Source of the DNA: Calliopsis andreniformis
Taxonomy: Eukaryota > Arthropoda > Insecta > Hymenoptera > Andrenidae
Reading direction: 5' to 3'
Length of the DNA: 64,000 nt
NCBI RefSeq assembly: GCF_051401765.1
Contig: NW_027480423.1
Span: 11,842,001-11,906,000, forward strand
Of the stretch, positions 1-9,918 are shown piece by piece; within the stretch, counting starts at the first letter, position 1; every line of letters starts with the position of its first letter. A model generated the notes under the pieces. That model saw only the letters and a list, made by a program, of their open reading frames with translations. It searched no databases and was not told the DNA's origin. The position numbers were made by a program, and so were the translations under genes.

Positions 1-57
1 TAGCTTGCCCGGAACGTAGAAATGACCATTACTTTCACACTGTTTTGCAATTATTCC

Positions 58-2713
58 TTTTATACGATGGAAAAGCTGTTGTATTTATATCGTATTTTAT
101 GTTTCTGGCGTTTATTTCTAAGGACCTAACTATTCGATCTGGTGGAGCAACGCCCTAGAGTGAATCCTAGGTTGCTCGGAGTGTAGAAATGACCATAACT
201 TTCACACTGGTTGCAATTATTCGTTTTATACGATGGAAAATCTGTTGTATTTATATCGTATTTTATGCTTCTGGCCTTTACTTCGAAGGACCTAACTATT
301 CGATCTGGGGGAGCAACGCCCTAGAGTGAATCCTAGGTTGTTCGGAATGTAGAAATGACCATAACTTTCACACTGGTTGCAATTATTCGTTTTATACGAT
401 GGAAACGCTGTTGTATTTATATTGTACTTTATGCATCTGGCGTTGACTTCTAAGGCCGTAGCTATTAGATGTGGTGGAGCAACGCCCTAGAGTGACGCCT
501 AGGGTGCTCGGAACGTAGAAATGACCATTACTTTCACACTGGCTGCAATTATTCGTTTTATACGATGGAAAAGCTGCTGTATTTATATCGTATTTTATGC
601 TTCTGGCGTTTACTTCTAAGGACCTAACTATTCGATCTGGTGGAGCAACGCCCTAGAGTGAATCCTAGGTTGCTCGGAATGTAGAAATGACCATAACTTT
701 CACACTTGTTGCAATTATTCGTTTTATACGATGGAAACGCTGTTGTATTTATATCGTATTTTATGCTTCTGGCGTTTACTTCTAAGGACCTAACAATTCG
801 ATCTGGTGGAGCAACGCCCTAGAGTGAATCCTAGGTTGCTCGGAATGTAGAAATGACCATAACTTTCACACTGGTTGCAATTATTCGTTTTATACGATGG
901 AAACGCTGTTGTATTTATATTGTTCTTTATGCCTCTGGCGTTGACTTCTAAGGCCGTAGCTATTAGATGTCGTGGAGCAACGCCCTAGAGTGACGCCTAG
1001 GGTGCTCGGAACGTAGGAATGACCATTACTTTCACACTGGTTGCAATTATTCGTTTTATACGATGGAAAATCTGTTGTATTTATATCGTATTTTATGCTT
1101 CTGGCGTTGACTTCTAAGGCACTAACTATTCGATCTGGTGGAGCAACGCCCTAGAGTGAAGCCTAGGTTGCCCGGAACGTAGAATTGGCTATCACTTTCA
1201 AACTGGTCGAAATTATTCCTGTTATATGATGGAAACACTGTTGTATTTTTTTTGTATTTTATGGTCCGGGCGTAGACTTCTAAGGCCCTAACTATTCAAT
1301 CTGTTGGAGCAACGCCCTAGGGTGAAGCCTAGGTTTCTCGGAATTTAGAAATGACCATAACTTTCACACTTGTTGCAATTATTGGTTTTATACGATGGAA
1401 AAGCTGTTGTATTTATATCGTATTTTATGTTTCTGGCGTTTATTTCTAAGGACCTAACTATTCGATCTGGTGGAGCAACGCCCTAGAGTGAATCCTAGGT
1501 TGCTCGGAGTGTAGAAATGACCATAACTTTCACACTGGTTGCAATTATTCGTTTTATACGATGGAAAATCTGTTGTATTTATATCGTATTTTATGCTTCT
1601 GGCCTTTACTTCGAAGGACCTAACTATTCGATCTGGGGGAGCAACGCCCTAGAGTGAATCCTAGGTTGTTCGGAATGTAGAAATGACCATAACTTTCACA
1701 CTGGTTGCAATTATTCGTTTTATACGATGGAAACGCTGTTGTATTTATATTGTACTTTATGCATCTGGCGTTGACTTCTAAGGCCGTAGCTATTAGATGT
1801 GGTGGAGCAACGCCCTAGAGTGACGCCTAGGGTGCTCGGAACGTAGAAATGACCATTACTTTCACACTGGCTGCAATTATTCGTTTTATACGATGGAAAA
1901 GCTGCTGTATTTATATCGTATTTTATGCTTCTGGCGTTTACTTCTAAGGACCTAACTATTCGATCTGGTGGAGCAACGCCCTAGAGTGAATCCTAGGTTG
2001 CTCGGAATGTAGAAATGACCATAACTTTCACACTTGTTGCAATTATTCGTTTTATACGATGGAAACGCTGTTGTATTTATATCGTATTTTATGCTTCTGG
2101 CGTTTACTTCTAAGGACCTAACAATTCGATCTGGTGGAGCAACGCCCTAGAGTGAATCCTAGGTTGCTCGGAATGTAGAAATGACCATAACTTTCACACT
2201 GGTTGCAATTATTCGTTTTATACGATGGAAACGCTGTTGTATTTATATTGTTCTTTATGCCTCTGGCGTTGACTTCTAAGGCCGTAGCTATTAGATGTCG
2301 TGGAGCAACGCCCTAGAGTGACGCCTAGGGTGCTCGGAACGTAGGAATGACCATTACTTTCACACTGGTTGCAATTATTCGTTTTATACGATGGAAAATC
2401 TGTTGTATTTATATCGTATTTTATGCTTCTGGCGTTGACTTCTAAGGCACTAACTATTCGATCTGGTGGAGCAACGCCCTAGAGTGAAGCCTAGGTTGCC
2501 CGGAACGTAGAATTGGCTATCACTTTCAAACTGGTCGAAATTATTCCTGTTATATGATGGAAACACTGTTGTATTTTTTTTCTATTTTATGGTTCGGGCG
2601 TAGACTTCTAAGGCCCTAACTATTCAATCTGTTGGAGCAACGCCCTAGGGTGAAGCCTAGGTTTCTCGGAATTTAGAAATGACCATAACTTTCACACTTG
2701 TTGCAATTATTGG
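58..2713. repeat. 8-monomer unit of 1328 bp, two tandem copies
   Basis: Positions 58-1385 repeat as 1386-2713 (offset 1328 = 8 x 166). I saw only two differences, G1254/C2582 and C1266/T2594. The rare marker GTTTCTGGCG at 101 and 1429 shows the offset. Upstream of 58 (ATTCCTTTTATA versus ATTGGTTTTATA) and downstream of 2713 the match fails within a few bases, so exactly two copies are present. The near identity marks a recent duplication. Confidence 0.9.
219..235 (+). promoter_or_regulatory. CENP-B-box-like motif, exemplar copy (monomer positions 37-53)
   Basis: The 17-mer ATTCGTTTTATACGATG compares with the CENP-B core NTTCGNNNNANNCGGGN. TTCG, the central A and the following CG match; the last two G are A and T, so 7 of 9 fixed positions agree. 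It recurs in a large share of monomers at the same phase. Variants lose TTCG (ATTCATTTT, ATTCCTGTT, ATTGGTTTT) or the second CG (TATACAATGG, TATATGATGG). A rough estimate gives about 0.4 such 7/9 matches per 166-bp monomer by chance on two strands, so the resemblance is suggestive only. No binding can be claimed. Confidence 0.35.
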
Positions 2714-2967
2714 TTTTATACGATGGAAACGCTGTTGCATTTTTTTTGCATTTTATGGTTCTGGCGTTGACTTCTAAGGCACTAACTATTCGATCTGTTG
2801 GAGCAACGCCCTAGAGTGAAGCCTAGGTTGCCCGAAACGTAGAATTGGCCATCACTTTCAAACTGGTCGAAATTATTCCTGTTATATGATGGAAACACTG
2901 TTGTGTTTTTTTTGTATTTTATGGTTCGGGCGTAGACTTCTAAGGCCCAGCTATTCAATCTGTTGGA

Positions 2968-2996
2968 GCAACGCCCTAGGGTGAAGCCTAGGTTGC
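2968..2996. other. Twin CCTAGG dyad, exemplar copy
   Basis: Two CCTAGG palindromes (2975-2980 and 2987-2992) are separated by GTGAAG and flanked by GCAA on the left and TTGC on the right. This gives an inverted repeat with 6+4 bp arms, a 3-nt bulge (CGC) and a 6-nt loop. The right CCTAGG is present in most monomers. The left one is complete only in the CCTAGGG variant and reads CCTAGAG elsewhere. Dyad-rich satellites have been proposed to adopt hairpin or cruciform forms at centromeres; that role is inference here. Confidence 0.6.
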
Positions 2997-3065
2997 TCGG
3001 AAAGTAGAAATGACCATAAGTTTCATACTGGTTGCAATTATTCGTTTTATACGATGGAAAAGCTG

Positions 3066-3087
3066 TTGTATTTATATTGTATTTTAT
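3066..3087 (+). repeat. 11-bp direct subrepeat inside the monomer, exemplar copy
   Basis: TTGTATTTATA (3066-3076) is followed directly by TTGTATTTTAT (3077-3087): two 11-bp near-repeats at monomer positions 63-84. The same pair is visible in most monomers, with T/C changes such as TATCGTATTTTAT. It is the AT-richest part of the monomer, and its spacing is close to one helical turn. It may be a relic of how the monomer arose or a rotational-positioning signal; neither can be tested from sequence alone. Confidence 0.6.
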
Positions 3088-3653
3088 GCTTCTGGCGTTG
3101 ACCTCTGAGGCACTAACTATTCGATCTGGTGGTGCAACGCCCTAGAGTGAAGCCTAGGTTGCTCGGAATGTAGAAATGACCATAACTTTCACACTTGTTG
3201 CAATTATTCGTTTTATACGATGGAAACGCTGTTGTATTTTTTTTGCAATTTTATGGTTCGGGCGTTGACTTCTAAGGCCCTAACTATTCAATCCGTCGGA
3301 GCAACGCACTAGGGTGAAGCCTTGGTTGCTCGGAAAGTAGAAATGACCATAGGTTTCATACTGGTTGCAATTATTTGTTTTATACGATGGTAACGCTGTT
3401 GTATTTATATTGTACTTTATGCCTCTGGCGTTGACTTCTAAGGCCATAGCTATTAGATGTGGAGGAGCAACGCCCTAGAGTGACGCCTAGGGTGCTCGGA
3501 ACGTAGAGATGACCATTACTTTCACACTGGTTGCAATTATTCGTTTTATACGATGGAAAATCTGTTGTATTTATATCGTATTTTATGCTTCTGGCGTTTA
3601 CTTCCAAGGACCTAACTATTCGATCTGGTGGAACAACAGCCTAGGGTGAAGCC

Positions 3654-4660
3654 TAGCTTGCCCGGAACGTAGAAATGACCATTACTTTCACACTGTTTTG
3701 CAATTATTCCTTTTATACGATGGAAAAGCTGTTGTATTTATATCGTATTTTATGTTTCTGGCGTTTATTTCTAAGGACCTGACTATTCGATCTGGTGGAG
3801 CAACGCCCTAGAGTGAATCCTAGGTTGCTCGGAGTGTAGAAATGACCATAACTTTCACACTGGTTGCAATTATTCGTTTTATACGATGGAAACGCTGTTG
3901 TATTTATATCGTATTTTATGCTTCTGGCCTTTACTTCGAAGGACCTAACTATTCGATCTGGTGGAGCAACGCCCTAGAGTGAATCCTAGGTTGCTCGGAA
4001 TGTAGAAATAACCATAACTTTCACACTGGTTGCAATTATTCGTTTTATACGATGGAAACGCTGTTGTATTTATATTGTACTTTATGCCTCTGGCGTTGAC
4101 TTCTAAGGCCATAGCTATTAGATGTGGTGGAGCAACGCCCTAGAGTGACGCCTAGGGTGCTCGGAACGTAGAAATGACCATTACTTTCACACTGGTTGCA
4201 ATTATTCGTTTTATACGATGGAAAAGCTGTTGTATTTATATCGTACTTTATGCTTCTGGCGTTTACTTCTAAGGACCTAACTATTCGATCTGGTGGAGCA
4301 ACGCCCTAGAGTGAATCCTAGGTTGCTCGGAATGCAGAAATGACCATAACTTTCACACTGGTTGCAATTATTCGTTTTATACGATGGAAACGCTGTTGTA
4401 TTTATATTGTACTTTATGCCTCTGGCGTTGACTTCTAAGGCCGTAGCTATTAGATGTGGTGGAGCAACGCCCTAGAGTGACGCCTAGGGTGCTCGGAACG
4501 TAGGAATGACCATTACTTTCACACTGGTTGCAATTATTCGTTTTATACGATGGAAAATCTGTTGTATTTATGTCGTATTTTATGCTTCTGGCCTTTACTT
4601 CTAAGGACCTAACTATTCGATATGGTGGAGCAACGCCCTAGAGTGAAGCCTAGGTTGCCC
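3654..4660. repeat. Diverged third copy of the left 8-mer unit
   Basis: The sequence at 3654 restarts exactly like base 1 of the window (TAGCTTGCCCGGAACG, ACTGTTTTGC, then TATGTTTCTGG), at offset 3653. It follows the 1-1000 monomer order but lacks one monomer after about 4320 and has scattered substitutions, so it is an older, shortened relative of the 58-2713 pair. Confidence 0.75.
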
Positions 4661-5906
4661 GGAACGTAAAATTGACCATCACTTTCCAAATTGGTCGCAA
4701 TTATTCCTGTTATATGATGGAAACGCTGTTCTATTTTTTTTGCATTTTATGGTTCGGGCGTTGACTTCTAAGGCCCTAACTATTCAATCTGTTGGAGCAA
4801 CTCCCTAGAGTGAAGCCTAGGTTGCCCGGAAAGGAGAACTGACCATCACTTTCAAACTGGTTGCAATTAATCTTGTTATACCATCGAAAAACTGTTGTAT
4901 TTATATTGTATTTTATGCTTCTGGCGTTGACTTCTAAGGACCTAACTATTCGATCTGGTGGAGCAACGCCCTAGAGTGAATCCTAGGTTGCTCGGAATGT
5001 AGAAATGACCATAACTTTCACACTTGTTGCAATTATTCGTTTTATACGATGGAAACGCTGTTGTATTTATATCGTATTTTATGCTTCTGGCGTTTACTTC
5101 TAAGGATCTAACAATTCGATCTGGTGGAGCAACGCCCTAGAGTGAATCCTAGGTTGCTCGGAATGTAGAAATGACTATAACTTTCACACTTGTTGCAATT
5201 ATTCGTTTTATACGATGGAAGCGCTGTTGTATTTATATCGTATTTTATGCTTCTGGCGTTTACTTCTAAGGACCTAACAATTCGATCTGGTGGAGCAACG
5301 CCCTAGAGTGAGTCCTAGGTTGCTCAGAATGTAGAAATGACCATAACATTCACACTGGTTGCAATTATTCGTTTTATACGATGGAAAAACTGTTGTATTT
5401 ATATTGTATTTTATGCTTCTGGCGTTGACTTCTAAGGCCCTAGCCATTCGATCTAGTGGAGCAACGCCCTAGAGTGAAGCCTAGGGTGCTCGGAACGTAG
5501 GAATGACCATTACTTTCACACTGGTTGCAATTATTCGTTTTATACGATGGAAAATCTGTTGTATTTGTATCGTATTTTATGCTTCTGGCCTTTACTTCGA
5601 AGGACCTAACTATTCGATCTGGGGGAGCAACGCCCTAGAGTGAATCCTAGGTTGTTCGGAATGTAGAAATGACCATAACTTTCACACTGGTTGCAATTAT
5701 TCGTTTTATACGATAGAAACGCTGTTGTATTTATATTGTACTTTATGCCTCTGGCGTTGACTCCTAAGGCCGTAGCTATTAGATGTGGTGGAGCAACGCC
5801 CTAGAGTGACGCATAGGGTGCTCGGAACGTAGGAATGACCATTACTTTCACACTGGTTGCAATTATTCGTTTTATACGATGGAAAATCTGTTGTATTTAT
5901 ATCGTA
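4661..5906. repeat. Mixed monomers, no clean higher-order unit
   Basis: About 7.5 monomers of several types: one T8 monomer at 4730, one TTAATCTTGTTATACC monomer near 4866, and TTAGATGTGGTGG-type monomers. The right half (about 5670 onward) is repeated near 8990-9918 at offset 3320. No gene or foreign element is seen. Confidence 0.7.
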
Positions 5907-7424
5907 TTTTATGCTTCTGGCGTTGACTTCTAAGGCACTAACTATTCGATCTGGTGGAGCAACGCCCTAGAGTGAAGCCTAGGTTGCCCGGAACGTAGAA
6001 TTGGCTATCACTTTCAAACTGGTCGAAATTATTCCTGTTATATGATGGAAACACTGTTGTATTTTTTTTGTATTTTATGGTTCGGGCGTAGACTTCTAAG
6101 GCCCTAACTATTCAATCTGTTGGAGCAACGACCTAGGGTGAAGCGTAGGTAGCTCGGGAAGTAGAAATGACCATAAGTTTCATACTGGTTGCAATTATTC
6201 GTTTTATACGATGGAAAAGCTGTTGTATTTATATTGTATTTTATGCTTCTGGCGTTGATTTCTGAGGCACTAACTATTCGATCTGGTGGAGCAACGCCCT
6301 AGAGTGAAGCCTAGGTTTCTCGGAATTTAGAAATGACCATAACTTTCACACTTGTTGCAATTATTCGTTTTATACGATGGAAACGCTGTTGCATTTTTTT
6401 TGCATTTTATGGTTCGGACGTTGACTTCTAAGGCCCTAACTATTCAATCCGTTGGAGCAACGCCCTAGGGTGAAGTCTAGGTTGCTCGGAAAGTAGAAAT
6501 GACCATAAGTTTCATACTGGTTGCTGTTATTCGTTTTATACGATGGAAAAGCTGTTGTATTTATATTGTATTTTATGCTTCTGGCGTTGACTTCTAAGGC
6601 ACTAACTATTCGATCTGGTGGAGCAACGCCCTAGAGTGAAGCCTAGGTTGCCCGAAACGTAGAATTGGCAATCACTTTCAAACTGGTCGAAATTATTCCT
6701 GTTATATGATGGAAACACTATTGTATTTTTTTTGTATTTTATGGTTCGGGCGTAGACTTCTAAGGCCCTAACTATTCAATCTGTTGGAGCAACGCCCTAG
6801 GGTGAAGCGTAGGTAGCTCGGGAAGTAGAAATGACCATAAGTTTCATACTGGTTGCAATTATTCGTTTTATACGATGGAAAAGCTGTTGTATTTATATTG
6901 TATTTTATGCTTCTGGCGTTGACTTCTGAGGCACTAACTATTCGATCTGGTGGAGCAACGCCCTAGAGTGAAGCCTAGGTTTCTCGGAATTTAGAAATGA
7001 CCATAACTTTCACACTTGTTGCAATTATTCGTTTTATACGATGGAAACGCTGTTGCATTTTTTTTGCATTTTATGGTTCGGACGTTGACTTCTAAGGCCC
7101 TAACTATTCAATCCGTTGGAGCAACGCCCTAGGGTGAAGTCTAGGTTGCTCGGAAAGTAGAAATGACCATAAGTTTCATACTGGTTGCTGTTATTCGTTT
7201 TATACGATGGAAAAGCTGTTGTATTTATATTGTATTTCATGCTTCTGGCGTTGACTTCTAAGGCACTAACTATTCGATCTGGTGGAGCAACGCCCTAGAG
7301 TGAAGCCTAGGTTGCCCGAAACGTAGAATTGGCAATCACTTTCAAACTGGTCGAAATTATTCCTGTTATATGATGGAAACACTGTTGTATTTTTTTTGTA
7401 TTTTATGGTTCGGGCGTAGACTTC
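5907..7424. repeat. 4-monomer unit of 664 bp, two copies plus a partial third
   Basis: The rare string GCGTAGGTAGCTCGGG occurs at 6143 and 6807, offset 664 = 4 x 166. Copies run about 5907-6570 and 6571-7234. A third starts but departs after about 7424, where the block returns to GCCTAGGTTGCTCGG. Each unit has one monomer with ATTCCTGTTATATGATGG, which lacks the box-like motif, and three that keep ATTCG...TACG. T8-tract monomers are included. Confidence 0.85.
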
Positions 7425-8146
7425 TAAGGCACTAACAATTCAATCTGTTGGAGCAACGCCCTAGGGTGAAGCCTAGGTTGCTCGGAAAGTAGAAATGACC
7501 ATAAGTTTCATACTGGTTGCAATTATTCGTTTTATACGATGGAAAAGCTGTTGTATTTATATTGTATTTTATGCTTCTGGCGTTGACCTCTGAGGCACTA
7601 ACTATTCGATCTGGTGGAGCAACGCCCTAGAGTGAAGCCTAGGTTGCTCGGAATGTAGAAATGACCATAACTTTCACACTTGTTGCAATTATTCGGTTTA
7701 TACGATGGAAACGCTGTTGTATTTTTTTTGCATTTTATGGTTCGGGCGTTGACTTCTAAGGCCATAACTATTCAATCCGTTGGAGCAACGCACTAGGGTG
7801 AAGCCTAGGTTGCTCGGAAAGTAGAAATGACCATAGGTTTCATACTGGTTGCAATTATTTGTTTTATACGATGGAAAAACTGTTGTATTTATATTGTATT
7901 TTATGCTTCTGGCGTTGACTTCTAAGGCACTAACTATTCGATCCGGTGGAGCAACGCCCTAGAGTGAAGCCTAGGTTGCCCGGAAAGGACAAATTACCAT
8001 CACTTTCAAACTGGTTGCAATTAATCTTGTTATACGATGGAAAAACTGTTGTATTTTTATTGCATTTTATGCTTCTGGCGTTCACTTCTTAGGCCCTAAC
8101 TATTCGATCTGGTGGAACAACAGCCTAGGGTGAAGCCTAGCTTGCC
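7425..8146. repeat. Mixed monomers
   Basis: About four monomers joining two locally amplified blocks. They resemble 3000-3650 in order (GACCTCTGAGGCAC, then a T8 monomer, then CATAGGTTTCATACTGG at about 7830), so this is probably an older dispersed copy of that stretch. The last monomer ends with GAACAACAGCCTAGGG, the marker also seen at 3631 and in the 14.6-18 kb block. Confidence 0.65.
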
Positions 8147-8839
8147 CGGAACGTAGAAATGACCATTACTTTCACACTGTTTGCAATTATTCCTTTTATA
8201 CGATGGAAAAGCTGTTGTATTTATATCGTATTTTATGCTGCTGGCGTTTACTTCTAAGGACCTAACTGTTCGATCTGGTGGAGCAACGCCCTAGAGTGAA
8301 TCCTAGGTTGCTCGGAATGTAGAAATGACCATAACTTTCACACTGGTTGCAAGTATTCGTTTTATACGATGGAAACGCTGTTGTATTTATATTGTCCTTT
8401 ATGCCTCTGGCGTTGACTTCTAAGGCCATAGCTATTAGATGTGGTGGAGCAACGCCCTAGAGTGACGCCTAGGGTGCTCGGAACGTAGAAATGACCATTA
8501 CTTTCACACTGTTTGCAATTATTCCTTTTATACGATGGAAAAGCTGTTGTATTTATATCGTATTTTATGCTGCTGGCGTTTACTTCTAAGGACCTAACTA
8601 TTCGATCTGGTGGAGCAACGCCCTAGAGTGAATCCTAGGTTGCTCGGAATGTAGAAATGACCATAACTTTCACACTGGTTGCAAGTATTCGTTTTATACG
8701 ATGGAAACGCTGTTGTATTTATATTGTCCTTTATGCCTCTGGCGTTGACTTCTAAGGCCATAGCTATTAGATGTGGTGGAGCAACGCCCTAGAGTGACGC
8801 CTAGGGTGCTCGGAACGTAGAAATGACCATTACTTTCAC
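8147..8839. repeat. Dimer unit of 332 bp, two copies plus a partial third
   Basis: The rare variant GCTGCTGGCG occurs at 8237 and 8569, offset 332 = 2 x 166. Copies are 8147-8478 and 8479-8810, with a third start at 8811 lost after about 8839. The two copies also share TATTGTCCTTTATGCC and TTGCAAGTATTCG, and I saw only one clear difference (AACTGTTCG versus AACTATTCG). Confidence 0.88.
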
Positions 8840-8989
8840 ACTGGCTGCAATTATTCGTTTTATACGATGGAAAAGCTGCTGTATTTATATCGTATTTTAT
8901 GCTTCTGGCGTTTACTTCTAAGGACCTAGCTATTCGATCTGGTGGAGCAACGCCCTAGGGTGAATCCTAGGTTGCTCGGAATGTAGAAA

Positions 8990-9918
8990 TGACCATAACA
9001 TTCACACTGGTTGCAATTATTCGTTTTATACGATGGAAACGCTGTTGTATTTATATTGTACTTTATGCCTCTGGCGTTGACTTCTAAGGCCGTAGCTATT
9101 AGATGTGGTGGAGCAACGCCCTAGAGTGACGCCTAGGGTGCTCGGAACGTAGGAATGACCATTACTTTCACGCTGGTTGCAATTATTCGTTTTATACGAT
9201 GGAAAATCTGTTGTATTTATATCGTACTTTATGCTTCTGGCGTTGACTTCTAAGGCACTAACTATTCGATCTGGTGGAGCAACGCCCTAGAGTGAAGCCT
9301 AGGTTGCCCGGAACGTAGAATTGGCTATCACTTTCAAACTGGTCGAAATTATTCCTGTTATATGATGGAAACACTGTTGTATTTTTTTTGTATTTTATGG
9401 TTCGGGCGTAGACTTCTAAGGCCCTAACTATTCAATCTGTTGGAGCAACGCCCTAGGGTGAAGCCTAGGTAGCTCGGAAAGTAGAAATGACCATAAGTTT
9501 CATACTGGTTGCAATTATTCGTTTTATACGATGGAAAGGCTGTTGTATTTATATTGTATTTTATGCTTCTGGCGTTGACTTCTGAGGCACTAACTATACG
9601 ATCTGGTGGAGCAACGCCCTAGAGTGAAGCCTAGGTTTATCGGAATTTAGAAATGACCATAACTTTCACAGTTGTTGCAATTATTCGTTTTATACGATGG
9701 AAACTCTGTTGCATTTTTTTTGCATTTTATGGTTCGGACGTTGACTTCTAAGGCCCTAACTATTCAATCCGTTGGAGCAACGCCCTAGGGTGAAGTCTAG
9801 GTTGCTCGGAAAGTAGAAATGACCATAAGTTTCATACTGGTTGCAGTTATTCGTTTTATACGATGGAAAAGCTGTTGTATTTATATTGTATTTTATGCTT
9901 CTGGCGTTGACTTCTAAG
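8990..9918. repeat. Dispersed duplicate of the 5670-6598 block
   Basis: The same monomer order as 5670-6598 at offset 3320 = 20 x 166, shown by CTAGGTAGCTCGG at about 9466 versus 6146 and by the order of the T8 and GAATTGGC monomers. Several substitutions separate them (for example AGGTTTATCGG at 9633), so the event is older than the tandem pairs nearby. Confidence 0.75.

Larger units (their letters stand above)
2714..3653. repeat. Irregular monomers between 8-mer blocks
   Basis: Roughly 5.5 monomers. They include T8-tract monomers (around 2735, 2910 and 3235) alternating with ordinary ones of the GTTTCATACTGG type. No unit larger than a monomer repeats cleanly here. The T8 monomer at about 3240 carries one extra A (TTTGCAATTTTATGG), which explains the 1-bp excess of the next block's offset. 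No gene is seen. Confidence 0.7.

Noticed and set aside
183..348. TATA-box promoter at TTTTATACG in each monomer
   Set aside because: AT-rich strings like this are expected in a 59% AT repeat, and no initiator, gene or transcript evidence supports it.
3380..3607. Minus-strand frames with NARSIKYNINTTVFPSYK-like products (also 16328-16549, 23130-23387, 40731-41021, 58654-58944)
   Set aside because: They are the reverse reading of the same monomer. Most copies are stopped by substitutions or frame change, since 166 is not a multiple of 3.
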